Below, in pieces: positions 10,664 through 23,101 of a stretch of 64,000 bases of DNA. The notes beneath the pieces were generated by a model. That model ran no database searches. It had not been told where the DNA came from and was given only the letters and a program-made list of their open reading frames with translations. Position numbers and translations under genes: made by a program. The stretch spans positions 1,497,501-1,561,500 of the forward strand of contig JAYKKM010000120.1 of assembly GCA_035772405.1 (NCBI GenBank). Reading direction: 5' to 3'. Within the stretch, counting starts at the first letter, position 1. Each line of letters opens with the position of its first letter. The DNA comes from Chrysogorgia sp. JL179-B06 (lineage: Eukaryota > Cnidaria > Anthozoa > Scleralcyonacea > Chrysogorgiidae).

Positions 10664-12839
10664 TAAAGAAATTTCTTCCCAGTGTTTAATCAATTCCAAT
10701 CTATCTCTAGTGAACACGACAGCATTGAAACAAAATACGGATATGTTAGCATCATGCACTCGAGAAGTAGCTCTTAGCACCCTCCCCAAGAAACCTCATA
10801 TGAAGATCAAACATTTGAATGCACGTGAATCTGTGAAGCAAGCTAGAAATTCACTTTAAATAGCAAATGCAAAGTATGAAGAGTTCCCTACATTTAAACA
10901 CGAACAGGAACTAAAAAAATGTACACTCCGGCGTTGAGAATGCGTATTATGAAGAGTAGCAAATGGTTTTCCGTGTGTGATCCAAACATGCGCGGTATGT
11001 TGCGAGACTTTCAAAACGCGTAAAAAACACGAGCCGATAGGCGAGGGTTTTTTAGCTTTACGAAAGTCGATCAACATCCCAAGTGCTTGGATCACAGTAT
11101 CCTGCGCGGAAAACCATTTGGTATTTGTTTTGTAAAATAACCACAAAGAAATACCACTAAACGTCATGTTAATATATTTAGATCAACATTGTAATTCTCC
11201 AAAAAACCGTCAACAAGGCCTCTCATGTTCCTCTAAACTAACCGGCCAATCATGGATGGTTTTCTATTATGTCGCTGACGTCACAAACAGCCGAAAATAA
11301 ACATGAAGTGGTAAAAACATCAGGAAAACGTGCTTAGAAAGATAAAAAATATATTTCTTGATGGATTTAATCACAAAAATATGCCGTTTAACTTTACGTT
11401 GAATTACTGCAGATGTAAAGTGATGTCGTGAGTTTGCCTAGCCTTCATATTCTACAACACAGAGTCTTTTTTGTGATTTTCTATCACTGTCGAAGTGTTG
11501 CTCGGTGATATTTTGTTTGCTCACAAGAACAAAACGAATTGTTTCTTCGTGAATATATTCTGCCCGACTACGATAGCTATAAAATAAACATTTTACACTT
11601 TTTTCAAGTTCGCTAGGTGGACTATATACTATAGCTAAAGTGTTGTCTTTTGGGTTTTTTGTTGAAACTTTCAATAAGGTAAACTTCGCTCTCACAAATT
11701 ATACGGAAATTCTCGTTCGCTTCAACGTTGCTTTACACGCTATCTCGGCAGTACACCAACCTTTTTAGATATTTGATTTGTTTTTCTACACTGCCTACTC
11801 AGCACAACATGTTTTATAATTTCCTGTAAATTTTCGGCCTATTTTTGCAAAATCTTGTGAAATTTAACAGGGATCAATGGGCCATTTACACTGGCGAGTT
11901 TTGGTACGATTTTTCTCATCCTAGGGCATGCAATTGAGTGGATGACTCACGAAAGTATAATGTCATATTGCTGGAGGAACTTCAACAAATAATTAATTTA
12001 CTTTTGTTTGTGGTATCAACATGTCCATCAAACAAACCTTTGAGTTCTGCGTCTCAAGAGATCGATTCCAAACCATCCATAGCTTTGCACAAACGGTCCA
12101 ATAGTTTTGTAAGTGAATCCGCTCGATCGTATGCACCAGGAGGAGAAAAATCGTACAATAACTCGCTGGTATAAATGGGCTTTAAGATTGCTATATTTTA
12201 TTTATTGTTATTGTGCATATGTAGAAAGACGATTGCCGCTGATTGCTTTTTGTGTTTCCTGCACGAGTATTGACCAATCACAGCACTTGTTGTGTACATA
12301 TGTTATTTTATGATCGCTATACCGCGTTGATTATATCCAGGGTAAAATAAAATCGATACATTATTCATCATATTCATCTGCATATTTCCAAGCAGCACTC
12401 GGCAGCCTTGAAAATAATGAATGAGATGTCCTACAGAAAGAAAACCAAATCCCGCCGTGACTATCAAATTAGGTGGCTCGCACCGAAAAAGGAAGGAGAA
12501 CTGGTTATATCTCACTTTCAAAATGTATTAGGGGAATCTCCATGTGTCACAGCTAACATCCCAATAATCAAAGTTACCGAAGATATTAACATATCAACTT
12601 GCTACGTTACCATCAACGGGTTTTCGCAGCAAACTTCAATCATGTTGCCATTGATGTAAGCGATTACAACAATGTGTTATCGGTTACACAACAAAGTACT
12701 TCGTGTAATACAAAGTACTTCTTATAATGCTTCAGTCATCTCTTTAGAGTTTTTCACCGCTTTGGACGTGAATTTGAATCCTGGACCGTTCTTGTCGTCT
12801 AACGGAACTTGGATGCCGCAGATCAATTAATACTGCTGT
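10664..12839. other. no supported gene
   Basis: AT-rich DNA with only short frames in all six phases. An 83-codon plus frame (12408-12659) and an 85-codon minus frame (11438-11695) have no recognisable domain. No tRNA or clear repeat was seen. Confidence 0.4.
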
Positions 12840-13305
12840 TGATGGTCAACGTAAGTTGTTTACGAGTGCTTTGATAAATGCTCGCAGTCTCAAGAGTTTT
12901 CATAAATATCATTCCGGTAATACAATATCAAGCTTAATAGCCTTTCAGATTTCGTATGGATTGATTTGGATATAGTATGCGTGACCGAAACATGATGGCT
13001 TAGCGATCGTATGTATGACTCCGAGATTCTTCCTTACAATTACACCATATTTGGGCAAGACAGAAATGACAATGGAGTTGGCGGCGGAGTCCTCATATAG
13101 CCGAGTCCTCATATCTACCAGTTTTAAGGATATTTCTGTTATCCATCACGAATTTGAGGAACTTGAACTAATATTGTTACACACAACTCATTTGAACCAG
13201 ACATTCTTACTATGCTGTTGTAATAGTCCACCTGACTCTAATAGAGTGTGCTTTGATTATTTTGCTCGAATAGAGTGTGTTCTCGACTCAGTATATCTAT
13301 TATAA
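12840..13305 (+). pseudogene. CR1/L2-like LINE endonuclease N-terminal fragment
   Basis: Read across frames it gives INARSLKSFHK (12870s), then DLDIVCVTET (about 12965), LPYNYTIFGQDRNDNGVGGG (about 13030) and SPPDSNR (about 13225). This is the usual order of a LINE EEP endonuclease: N-A-R-S, the catalytic E in TET, and the GGGV loop. Stops and frameshifts break it, and no RT follows. Confidence 0.6.
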
Positions 13306-13369
13306 CACGATTGAGTCGGTTTCTTTTGTTCGTCGTAAGGAGTAGTTATATTATTTTTTTAATGTGTAA

Positions 13370-13640
13370 GAGACTGGGCCGGGCTCTAAGCCAATCAGAT
13401 GCGAGTAGCATTTGAATTGATCAATCGGAGCACGATCCAGATTTTTTCAGGGGGTGTCCTATTTTTAAGGTGCGGTCAACCTGGGGACACGACCCTGATG
13501 TGTATGTAGATGTATGTATATGCGTGTAGTGTAAATCACGTGACTGACCGTCAGAGAGAGTGTATGTGTGTATGACCGCTCATCTCATCAAAGGTCATTC
13601 AAGGTGAATTACTTGACCCATACATAGACACCATCGTACG
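13370..13640. repeat. dispersed repeat, copy 1
   Basis: Matches 60690-61010: CTCTAAGCCAATCAGA, AGGGGGTGT/AGGGGGGTT, TTTTAAGGTG, then AAGGTCATTCAAGGTGAAT. No ORF. The second copy lies where the Polinton polymerase gene is truncated. Confidence 0.55.
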
Positions 13641-13746
13641 ATATGATCGTAATAGAAAGAATCGTGATCACACAGGATGATTTTTTTAATTTGTTTTTGA
13701 ATTTAATGAATATTTAACCAGGCGGCCTACTCGCAAAGCGATTTTC

Positions 13747-13748
<2 letters not shown>

Positions 13749-13816
<68 letters not shown>
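13749..13816. repeat. (GAT)n microsatellite
   Basis: About 22 uninterrupted GAT/ATG trinucleotides. Confidence 0.95.
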
Positions 13817-13817
<1 letters not shown>

Positions 13818-13939
13818 ACTGCGCGTCGTCTTCATTCTTCACCCTAAAAATAAAATCCTTCAGCAGTGATGTAATCGTAGAAAAGAGAGTAAAAAGATGG
13901 TGAACATAAATCTTTGTGTTTTATTCCAAGATATCATAC

Positions 13940-14500
13940 AGTTAACACTACAACAGTGAATATTACTATCATCTTCAAGACGAATGTCCAAATCAAAAAT
14001 ATATTATACGCAAATGTGAACCATATCCAGATATGTGAATATGTGCATGAGAACAACCATGCCTTTGGACTCAAACTTACTTGGGAAGTTTTAAACTAAC
14101 TTTGGAAGTTATAGATAATGAAAAAATGAAGAACTTCAGTATCAACAATATATAACAACATAAAAATGCTGTCAGATTTTTGAATCAAGAAATCTTTCTA
14201 TTTTAAAAGACGGTATAAAAAAGGAACGTGTTCTTCTTGCTAAAGACGTCGGACGGTGAACATCGCTTTGCATGTAAATTTCGAGTCACTTTAAGATGTG
14301 AGAGGGTAATGCATATAGTCACTATAGCTTTTATTCTCGTCAAGACGAACGTCCAAATCAAAAATTTATTTTACGTAAATGTGAACAAATGCAAGAGAGA
14401 TCATGTTTTAGTCATCCAAGATTTAAACTAAATTTGAAAGTTTTGGAGTATGAAATAAAATAAAGATCTTCATTATCAACAATATATAGCAACAAGTGTT
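13940..14500. repeat. tandem duplication of an AT-rich unit
   Basis: 13948-14160 and 14310-14490 are diverged copies about 360 bp apart: CAAGACGAATGTCCAAATC / CAAGACGAACGTCCAAATC, AAATGTGAAC, and ATCAACAATATATA with adjacent AACA. Each has a short frame (13914-14099; 14228-14431), but the duplication, not coding, explains the similarity. Confidence 0.55.
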
Positions 14501-15427
14501 AAAACTGATTGCACCATATTTAAATTAATAGATCAAGAAGTGTATTTAAATTTATTTTAAATAAAGAATTGCTTTAAAAAAATTTAGTGTACACCAGTTT
14601 TTTGGTGTTTAAAAAAAATAATTTATTAGTTATTAATTACATAGAGAACTACATGCTCTACTGCTGCCAGTGTAATTTTTTGTTGCTAAAGATGACTAGC
14701 ATCATAGTCAACAATTGGTTTTATAATTATGGGTACAGGTTGGATGTACAGTAATGCTTTATAATCATCTGTAACTTCCGAGATTACTTCAAACGCTTGT
14801 CAAACGGTAGAGGTGTATTCACATTGTAGAGCAGGACTGCACGACTTTACAATATGCCTGTAAATATATTCTGGACATTCTTTTTGAAGAAAATAACTTG
14901 CATAATGAGAAGTAGTCTTAAATATCTTGTTACGATATATTACACCATTATGTTCATTACAATCACGGTGTAATTTTATTTCACTCGACATCTTGAAAAA
15001 ATAGTTTTTCTGAAAAAAATGTTTGTTGAAAAAGAAATAAAAGGAGAAATCAATTATAATTTTATTATATAAAAGAGTGGTGTTGTGTCAAATGAAAAAT
15101 AAGTTTTGGGAATTTGGGAAATGGTAGATTACCATATATATAATAGTGGGGATAAATTTATTGAAAATATTTTTTTTTAAATAAAAAACAAAATGTATCC
15201 CTCATGAGCGAGGATACATATAAGAAAGACAATATTTTATTAATAATCATGGATTTGCGATCAAAGATTGATTTTGGAGAAGGTGAATCTTATGATTATC
15301 TTAAAAAGTATCACCACGTTTCAGTAATACAATTAGTGAAATACAGTATGAACCGGTGATTCGACCTTCATACCACTTTAGTGCAACGTTTTTTAAACTT
15401 TGCAGTATTGTGGCACAGATTCACACG
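14501..15427. other. AT-rich stretch with two tiny unproven ORFs
   Basis: A 63-codon minus frame (14800-14991) starts with ATG. About 80 bp upstream of it, read on the minus strand, is TTTTATATAATAAAATTA. A 36-codon plus frame (15250-15360) begins MDLRSKIDFGEGESYDYLKK. Neither matches a family known to me. Low confidence that either is a gene. Confidence 0.2.

Positions 15428-15508
<81 letters not shown>
15428..15508. repeat. (TA)n microsatellite
   Basis: About 80 bp of alternating TA with minor interruptions at the left edge. Confidence 0.95.
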
Positions 15509-15511
<3 letters not shown>

Positions 15512-15559
15512 CACTCGATTAAACTACATGTACTAAGGATTTATGGTGAAGCATATTTC

Positions 15560-15785
15560 GAGTGTTAGAATATATACATTTTAAGACCAAACCGAAAAAT
15601 GCAACTTCAAGGGAATCTTATCCCGGCATTACTACCACTATATAATCAGAACTCGTGACTAGGCTCTCGGCAACGGCTTCCGTAGCTCAGTAGTCAGAGC
15701 ACTGCACTAGCATCGCAGGGTCGCGGGTTCAATTCCAGCCGGAAGGCCTTGAAGTTGCATTCCCACACTCGAAATTTATACATAT
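15560..15785 (+). repeat. tRNA-derived SINE, copy 2
   Basis: 15675-15748 is a complete tRNA-like head with a full T-arm (GCGGGTTCAATTCCAGC), acceptor CTTCCG/CGGAAG and Ala-like AGC at the anticodon position. The 60-bp upstream segment (15615-15674) matches copy 1. 15560-15612 is an inverted copy of the element's own tail (compare 863-925), so two SINE tails meet head to head. A related tail fragment lies at 40810-40850. Confidence 0.6.
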
Positions 15786-16334
15786 GCTCGATGGGCGATC
15801 AGTATACATTATGTTTAAAAATCTTTATTGAAAACTGATCTAAGTAAAAATATATACAGAAATTTTCGGCTGTAAGCTGTCAACCTTCCTCATCTATTAA
15901 AATATATAATACAAGTGGTGTTATAAAATAATAATATTATAATTATATAAAATAATAATATTCTAAATGTGGTGTTATTTATACATTAACCATTGTACAT
16001 TAGTCATTCAAAACGTTTTATTCATTGTAAAATGTAAGGATTCATTATTAAGATTAGTGAATTATCAATTACGAGAAAAATTTGATGGACAACCCCTATA
16101 GTTAATTTTTAATAAATTATCAACACTTAATGTTATATATGGTACAACTCATAGGTATATTGTAACATTAATACATAAAGAAACATTTGATAAAGATATG
16201 TTGCAAAGACCTGTTTTTGTGGATTGTTGTTGGAATTGATGTAATGAATTTAATGTATTAAATATGTGAGTAAAAATAAAAAAAATATGTTTTAAAAAAT
16301 TGCTTTTTTGTTATATTTATATATGTATATATAG
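15786..16334. other. no gene supported
   Basis: AT-rich sequence. Frames near 16040-16240 are broken by stops and match nothing recognised. Confidence 0.4.
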
Positions 16335-16826
16335 CAACCTCGTTCCCAGGGCATTTTGCCTCCACGGCGGAAGGTCGGCGAAAATGGCCCTGGGATCGGC
16401 TGGTCCATTCTATAATCCGATTGGCTTGTCATAAAACCAATTAATTCAGCCGAGTATAATTTATTCATCTAAATCTGAATGCCGTCTTCAAATTTTACAG
16501 CAAATTAGAAGTGATAGCTTTCGCTAAATTGGATATATGTTTCTTCATACCTTTTATAAGAGATAACCATGGATGTATGGTGGATTATTTTGAAGCTTCT
16601 TAGCTGCTTTTATGCCAACGAATGCTGACATGAACAATTCTGAAGAGCATTGAACATTTCTCAATTATTCAGGTCAACAAAGTAGACAAAGGAAATGGAA
16701 CAAAGACCACAAAAATTATCATATCTAAACACCCAGAAATTCTGGGTGTCATGTGACCAGCCGATCCCAGGGCCATTTTCGCCGACCTTCCACCGTGGAG
16801 GCAAAATGCCCTGGGGTACGAGGTTG
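16335..16826. mobile_element. MULE-like MITE, copy 2
   Basis: 492-bp relative of 2260-2748 in the opposite internal orientation, with the same long TIRs (CAACCTCGTTCCCAGGGCAT...). It is flanked by a perfect 10-bp duplication GTATATATAG (16325-16334 and 16827-16836). Confidence 0.75.
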
Positions 16827-16836
16827 GTATATATAG

Positions 16837-17544
16837 ATGAATACGGTTATTCATTTTATTTGAGATGGATGTTATAGTGTGTGAGGGAAGCAACTATGTT
16901 ATGATAAAAAAGAACGTTGTGTACAAGTACTTCAAAAATTTATATGGATTCAAAATTATTTGTTGAAGATTCAAAAATATCAAAGTTGGGATTGCATATT
17001 CTTGATTCTAAAACCAAATCGGATCGTCAAAAAATATATTATGAAATTACTTTTCTGGTTATTGACGACATACCGGAACATTGTTTTAGACGATGTTCGT
17101 TATTTAAAGGGAAAGGTGTTTTTTAATCGTTTAACTAAAATTATTTAAAATAATAAAAGAATGATTAATATTGGAAGGTTTTGTTATGATGGAAGGAAAA
17201 AATCATCCTACTTCGGTAAAAACTTTAAAAGATGAACATATTACTCCTTTATTTAACATACTCAACAAGATTAATGTTCAAGAAAATACCGGTTATTTTA
17301 ATTCAGAAGTAATTCGATTTACAACTTGGAAGTTAAAAAAGAAACATGTCGTTTGGTAGTTCGTATAAGAAGTGATGAATATGCGTGCGAGGGTTTAAAG
17401 GAGATTTGCTATCAACATCAAGATAATACCCGTATTCCCTCAACATAATTATTTTATCCCAATACAGATTGGTTGGCTTGGATAGATGATTGCGTAGTTT
17501 TTCAAATTAAAAAAATATTGAATGAATAAAACGGGTATAATAGA
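16837..17544. other. no gene supported
   Basis: AT-rich. Overlapping 60-69-codon frames at 16917-17359 show no recognisable domain and are interrupted by stops. Confidence 0.35.
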
Positions 17545-18265
17545 ATGAAATTGGTATTTGATGTACATTCATTATGATTGAAACAATTTCAATGGTCACC
17601 GTATTACTCGTAGAAAGGTACCAGTGTGTTATCAATACACTCTCAACGGGCAGACCATTGAAAAACTTGGAACTGAACGTGACCTTGGTATTTGGGTGAC
17701 CCAAGACTTAACATGGTCTAACAGGTTGCTACCCAGGTTACAACTGCAAACAAGACTCTCGGCTGCGTCCGTCGATCATTGGGGAGATCGCTGATACTTG
17801 CGCTCGACGAACGATATACCTTGCTGTTGTTCGCCCACATCTTGGTTATGCTACCCAGGTGTGGTCACCGCAATCTATCGACCTGATCAGACGTATTGAA
17901 CGAGTGCAGCGTCGCGCCACTAAAGTTATTCTGAACCTACCATTTCGCACCACGATAACCTACAAACAACGACTACTTTCACTAAAATTTCTTCCAATAT
18001 CGTAATGGCACGAATATCTCGACTTTACCTTCTTCTTCAAAGCTGTGAATAATCTGATCGAAATTAATCCTAACATCCTACCAACTCAATATATGTCACA
18101 CAGAACAACAAGAAACAACTCGAACCCAGATTTGATACACTTCCCTCCTCACAAATATAGAACAGTCACCTTCGAACGCTCTTTCTTTACAAGAATGTGT
18201 ACGAAATGCTTCTCACGCTTGAAAAGTTCAAGAGCCAGCTCCAACTTTACTACCAGACAGCAGTA
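17545..18265 (+). pseudogene. LINE reverse transcriptase C-terminal relic
   Basis: Pieces in changing frames read YLAVVRPHLGYATQVWSP (about 17817-17870), IDLIRRIERVQRRATKVIL, and a tail with FHEYLDF-like and NSRTTRN-like positions to 18265. This is the post-RT region of CR1/L2/Jockey-type LINE proteins (LVRPHLEYA...W...I..LE..Q..A). Several stops. The catalytic RT core is absent. Confidence 0.65.
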
Positions 18266-19060
18266 GACCAGCTATAAGACCCAGAAGAACCAAGGACACA
18301 GAAATCCATCTGCACCATATGCAACATAGCGTGTAGTCTCACGAGTGCGACCTGTTGCTGTAGCTAACAATTTTTTGAATTTTGCGCGCGGAGCGGGATT
18401 GATTGGGATTTGAGCGCGGAGCGGGATTGCGCGGAGCGGGATTCGGCAGCTTTTTTAGAAAATCTAACAAATGAATATAAAGAAAAAGTTTAACTTATTC
18501 TGTTGTTGGTTTTGTAAAAGAAAGTTTAATATCATAATTTAAATTGATACACAACTCGATGGGATATTTTTATCTTTTTTTTAAGTATTTATTAGTTGAT
18601 GTTACTTACTGTTTTTAATTCTTGTTTACATCCAAAAAAATTATTATAATAAAATTATTATTATTTTTTATTGTCATACACATAACCCCATTGGAAATTC
18701 ATGTTAAAAATGAAAAAGTAACTTTTGCTAATTGTCGGTATAAAAATTGCAAAGGAATAAGTGTTTTTTTTGTTTTGATCCCATGAAAATAGTGGTTTTT
18801 AATATTAGAAATAGTAATGAAATTGAGTCACTTGAAAATCACTCAGTACTACCTGTGGAAGTTAGATCTGATTTATATAGCGGTAGTTTTATATATAATG
18901 ATAAGAAACTATTTGCAAAAGTATATATGACTGATGAAGAAGAGAACGAATTTTTGTGATACATGAGTTATGTCTTTTTAATTATTCAATAACTTGTAAT
19001 GTAATGCGCATGCGCTGCAGTGACCACGAGAGTCCGCCATGTTAAAGTAAACATATATTT
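18266..19060. other. AT-rich stretch; one doubtful small ORF
   Basis: 18360-18445 has three tandem GCGGAGCGGGATT units. An ATG frame at 18783-18959 would encode 58 aa (MKIVVFNIRNSNEIESLENH...) with GGTATAAAAATT about 45 bp upstream. No family is recognised. Confidence 0.25.
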
Positions 19061-19129
19061 AACTATCTTTCCTCCTGTCTTGTCTCTTTCAACTGTACAT
19101 ACACTACAAACTGGCGACGAGGATAAAGA

Positions 19130-19990
19130 AAACATGCTATACGACAATTTGGTACACTGGAGCCGTTTGATCGAGTAGATTTCAACGAATATAGCGAACG
19201 ATTAAACCCGTATTTCATCGCTAATAACATTGGGCAAGTCGCTGCAGAAGCAGACGAAAATACAATTCGTGCAGCTGATACAAAGAAAGTTGCTGTTACC
19301 ATCTCGCTTATCGGAAAACGAACGTATTCTACTTTGAAGGACCTATGTCTACCTGATTTACCTGCGGATAAAACTTACGAACAGCTCACGGAGATCCTAA
19401 GAAGTTATTACAAGTGGCCGAAACCTACAGATTTCATCACACGACACAAAGTTAAATCGAAACGGTCTCTGAATATGCCAATATAGATTATAAAACGTCA
19501 CGCGGCAGATATAAATAAAGTTGCTGTTACCATCTCGCTTATCAGAAAACGAACGTATTCTACTTTGACGGACCTATGTCCTGGAATTTATCCAACGAGA
19601 GCTTTTAATAAGAGATCAATTTGTGGGAGGAGTGAGAAATCAAGCCACAAAGCAGAAACTCCTTTCTGAGGACAGAACTTCTTGGCAAGCACTTACTGTT
19701 GCCAGAGCTGATAAATTAGCAGATAAAAAGTCAAAACAGCTTCACGTTCCTGTGGAGCAAGGAAACTCGAATAATCACGCAGTAAATTATGTAAAGAAAA
19801 GGCAAAGAAGCAGTCGTGACAACAAAAGGCAACAGGACTTTAGTAGCAATACCATCGATTATGAAGAAAAAAGATGTTTCAGGTGTGGATCTACCCAGAA
19901 TATGGCTGATAAGTGTAACCATTTAAATTCTATTTGCAACTATATACTGTCATAAATCTGGTCATTTATCCAAGGTTTGCTTCAGAAAGA
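19130..19990 (+). pseudogene. gag: Gypsy gag with CCHC knuckle
   Basis: Frames read an N-terminal capsid-like segment (FDRVDFNEYSERLNPYFIANNI-type, 19170-19230), TIRAADTKKVAVTISLIGKR and a pair of imperfect internal repeats (19270-19340 and 19515-19580 both contain AAGTTGCTGTTACCATCTCG). The last part, 19623-19980, has CFRCGSTQNMADKC and then CHKSGHLSKVCF after a frameshift. The duplication is unusual and was followed by frame loss. Confidence 0.65.
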
Positions 19991-20179
19991 AAAAGTACGA
20001 TGAGTCACGTAGTAAATCTTATTTTGTTTCTGCAGCTACATCTAATAATTCTGGGGAAACTGATGATGAAGACAATGGAGAGGGTCCCTTTACAGCATAT
20101 ATGCATGGTATTGACTCTACGGGTAATCCCCATACACCTCCAAATTATAAACTTATTTTTGCAATTGAAGGCACTGTAT

Positions 20180-22395
20180 ACCAATGGAGATAGACACTGG
20201 TAGCTCAGTGACATTGTTAAGAGTGACTACACAAAAAGTTGGAGGCAAAGTTAGTGCCTTAAAACCAGCTACAGTAGTACTTAAAAGCTACTCTGGAGAT
20301 GTTATCAAATGCCTAGGGGAAAGTGAGATGTGTGTTCATGTTGAAGATCAAGTAAATGAACCTACAATTCGAGTTGTAGACACTAAGGGCCCTTTTCGAG
20401 ATCTTATGTCCAAGTTTACACTACCCTGGCACAACATTTTCACAGTGGTTTCGACAACTACTGATGATATTATACAGCAGTATCGCACCTTTTTGACAAC
20501 AGTACAGTAGGAAACCTAAATGGAGTACAGGTTTTATTGAAAGTAAATGATACAAACCCAGTGTTTGTGAAGTCGAGAACAGTACATTTTGCAATTCGTG
20601 AGAAATATGAAAAAGCATTAGAGAACTGGATGCTGAAGAGATAATTGAGAAAGTTAAGTACTCTGATTGGGCTTCGCCAACTGTCCCAGTCATTAAACCA
20701 AGTGGAGAGATAAGAATATGTGGTGATTATTCAGTTTCTATCAATAGAGTAATACCCTGTGCCTACCCATGAGGATTTACTAAGTACATTGTCGGGAGGT
20801 AAAAAATATACCAAACTTGACCTCTCACAGGCATACCATTAAAACTTTCTCCAGAAGGCAGAAAGTTTACTATTATCAACATTCACAAGGGTTTATTTGC
20901 GTACAAGCGCCTAATTACATATGGTATCAACAGTGCAGTGTTCAACGAAGAATGGAATATATATATATATATGATATCCTTATTACTGGAGAAACTGATG
21001 AGATCCACCTGGAAAATATTCACAGAGTTCTATAGCGATTACAGAAGTGTGGTCTTAAGCTCAAGAGAGACAAGTTTCATTTCATGTTAGATAAAATTAT
21101 CTACTTTTCTATCGCTGCTGCTGGAATATCCACAACTAAGGAGAAAGTAGAAGCAATTCAAGGGACTACTCCTCCATCTAATGTTGCAGAGTTACAGTCA
21201 TTAATTGGCACTGTATATTTCCTACGCCGATTCGCACTAGAGTTTGCAAAGATAATGTCACCTTTGTACAAGCCGGGAGAAGGCTGAACAGGATGCTTTT
21301 CAGAATATTAAGTCTGCCTTCTGCTCAGATTCTGTTCTACGCCATTATGATCAAATTGCTGACTGGTTGTTTAGTGCGATGCTTCGTCTATTGGAGTTGG
21401 AGCTGCACTATTGCAGCCAGGTACTGATGGTTCATTACAACCGGTTACTTATGCATCCAGGACACTAAACCATGCTGAACAAAATTACTCTCAGATTGAA
21501 CGAGAATCTCTAGCAATAGTTTTCAGTGTAACCAAGTTTCGCCAATATCTACTGGGAAGGCATTTTAAGCTTTTTACAGATCACAAACCTCTGATTACAT
21601 TGATGGGAGGGCACAAACCGGTGAAACAGTTAGCTTCAGCAAGAATAAATAGGCGGTCAATGCTGTTAGCAGCCTACAATTATACCATAGAGTTTATATC
21701 TGGCAAGGATAATGTGTATGCAGAATTGCTTATCCAGGACGTCAATCCAAGCTGACCCTTCACCTGCTGAACAAGCAACTGTGAAAGTTCTGTTGATTGA
21801 AGGCGACAAGATTGTGAATTCTGCTATGGTTTCTATGGAAACCAAGAAAGATTCAGTTCTAAGAAAAGTGGTACAGTACACAAGGAATGGTTGGCCTTGT
21901 AAACCAGAGCGGGAAATAAAAGACTGGAACTGAGTACTGAGGATGACATCCTGTTATGGGATTCACGACTTGTTATTCCTGATACACTACATGGAATTCT
22001 GCTTGAGGATCTGCACGTAGAGCACATGGAAATCGTTAAGATGAAACAGCTAGCACGCGTAAATACATGTGGTGGCCCAAGATTGACAAGAAAATTGAAG
22101 AAACGGTCAAACTATGTGCGGCATGTCACGAAACTGCAAAATCGCCAGCATCGTTCCATGCAAACGCATTCATTTGGATTTTGCCGGGCCTTTTCTGAAT
22201 CATGCAACTTCAAGTACTATTATTTCAGCATTGAGGCATATTTTCAGTAACTTTGGCTTGCCAGAACACATTGTCACTGACAATGGCAGTCAATTTACAA
22301 GTGCGGAATTCCAGGAATTCCTTGCGGTTAATGACATTCATCGAACCTACCGTTCGAGAGGATGTCGTCCGCCAAAGTATTGCGAGTCATAATTA
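20180..22395 (+). pseudogene. pol: Gypsy pol (PR-RT-RH-IN), fragmented
   Basis: DTGSSVTLL (20190s) is the aspartic protease site. RT follows: SDWASPTVPVIKPSGEIRIC (about 20655-20715), KKYTKLDLSQAY (about 20800-20835) and an active-site region rewritten by an AT repeat (IYIYDILITGETD, about 20955-21000). RNase H has DASSIGVGAALLQPG (about 21380), YASRTLNHAEQNYSQIERES and TDHKPL. The integrase core has DNGSQFTSAEF (about 22280). Multiple frameshifts. Confidence 0.75.
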
Positions 22396-22477
22396 GAAAC
22401 GACTTGAAGTGGGATGTAAAATTGTAGACACATGCTGATAAGGGTCTTCTGTTCTCCCAGCCAAGTCGTCCAAATAA

Positions 22478-23092
22478 GGGTTTTACTAAAAGCAGGTCCA
22501 CGGTGCGCGGCCCGACGATTTGGTCAGCTGTAAAGACTAATTCTCGTTCCCATATACCTGGCAATATAGAAATGGCAATATAAAAATAATAGCAATACAG
22601 AAATAAGGTCCAACCTACGGGCCTTATAAAAATGAAACAAAACAAAACAAAAATAGGGTTAGAAAACGAATTAGACGGGGGTTAGATTTATAAAATTCGT
22701 CAAGGTTATTTCGGGATTAGGGTTATTTCGTGCTAACAATCTAACAATTTATTGGGTATAATGTTAAAATAATAGACCTTTTTCATAATGGCACCCAAAT
22801 TAAATTAAGTTATATATTATAAAATATTCTTTTATATTTATTTAAATTAGCCTTTCTGACATCGTTTGTAATTCCAAAGAATCTTTGCTTTGTAACGAGG
22901 CCTGAAAGGGTAATTTGCATGCATATAAATGAATATTTAGACTGGCCGCTTTTACGAAAGAGGTCTATGCCAATAATGTATTGGGTACAATGTGAGGAAC
23001 GGCTGTCCATTTTGCAATTAATCTGGAGCGAGAATGAACCGTTGACCAAATCGTCGGGTCGCCCAGCCGCGGGCCTGCTTTTAGTAAAAACC
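22478..23092. mobile_element. MULE-like MITE, second family
   Basis: 615 bp with TIRs beginning GGGTTTTACTAAAAGCAGG / GGTTTTTACTAAAAGCAGG that extend about 55 bp (CGACGATTTGGTCA). It is flanked by a perfect 9-bp target duplication TCCAAATAA (22469-22477, 23093-23101). It contains a nested MITE. No coding capacity. Confidence 0.75.
22772..22970. mobile_element. PIF/Harbinger-type MITE, copy 2 (nested)
   Basis: Ends TAGACCTTTTTCATAATGG and GAAAGAGGTCTA with AT-rich paired arms, related to 246-421. It lies inside the 22478-23092 element, so it inserted later. Confidence 0.55.
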
Positions 23093-23101
23093 TCCAAATA
23101 A

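Larger units (their letters stand above)
19060..22395 (+). mobile_element. Ty3/Gypsy retrotransposon, decayed and 3'-truncated
   Basis: TGGCGACGAGGATAAAG at 19112 looks like a primer-binding site just after a 5' LTR end (ACATACACTACAAAC). Gag, zinc knuckle, aspartic protease, RT, RNase H and integrase core follow in Gypsy order. No 3' LTR is found: the element stops after the integrase core near 22395, beside another MITE. A TA microsatellite has expanded at the RT active site. Confidence 0.8.
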
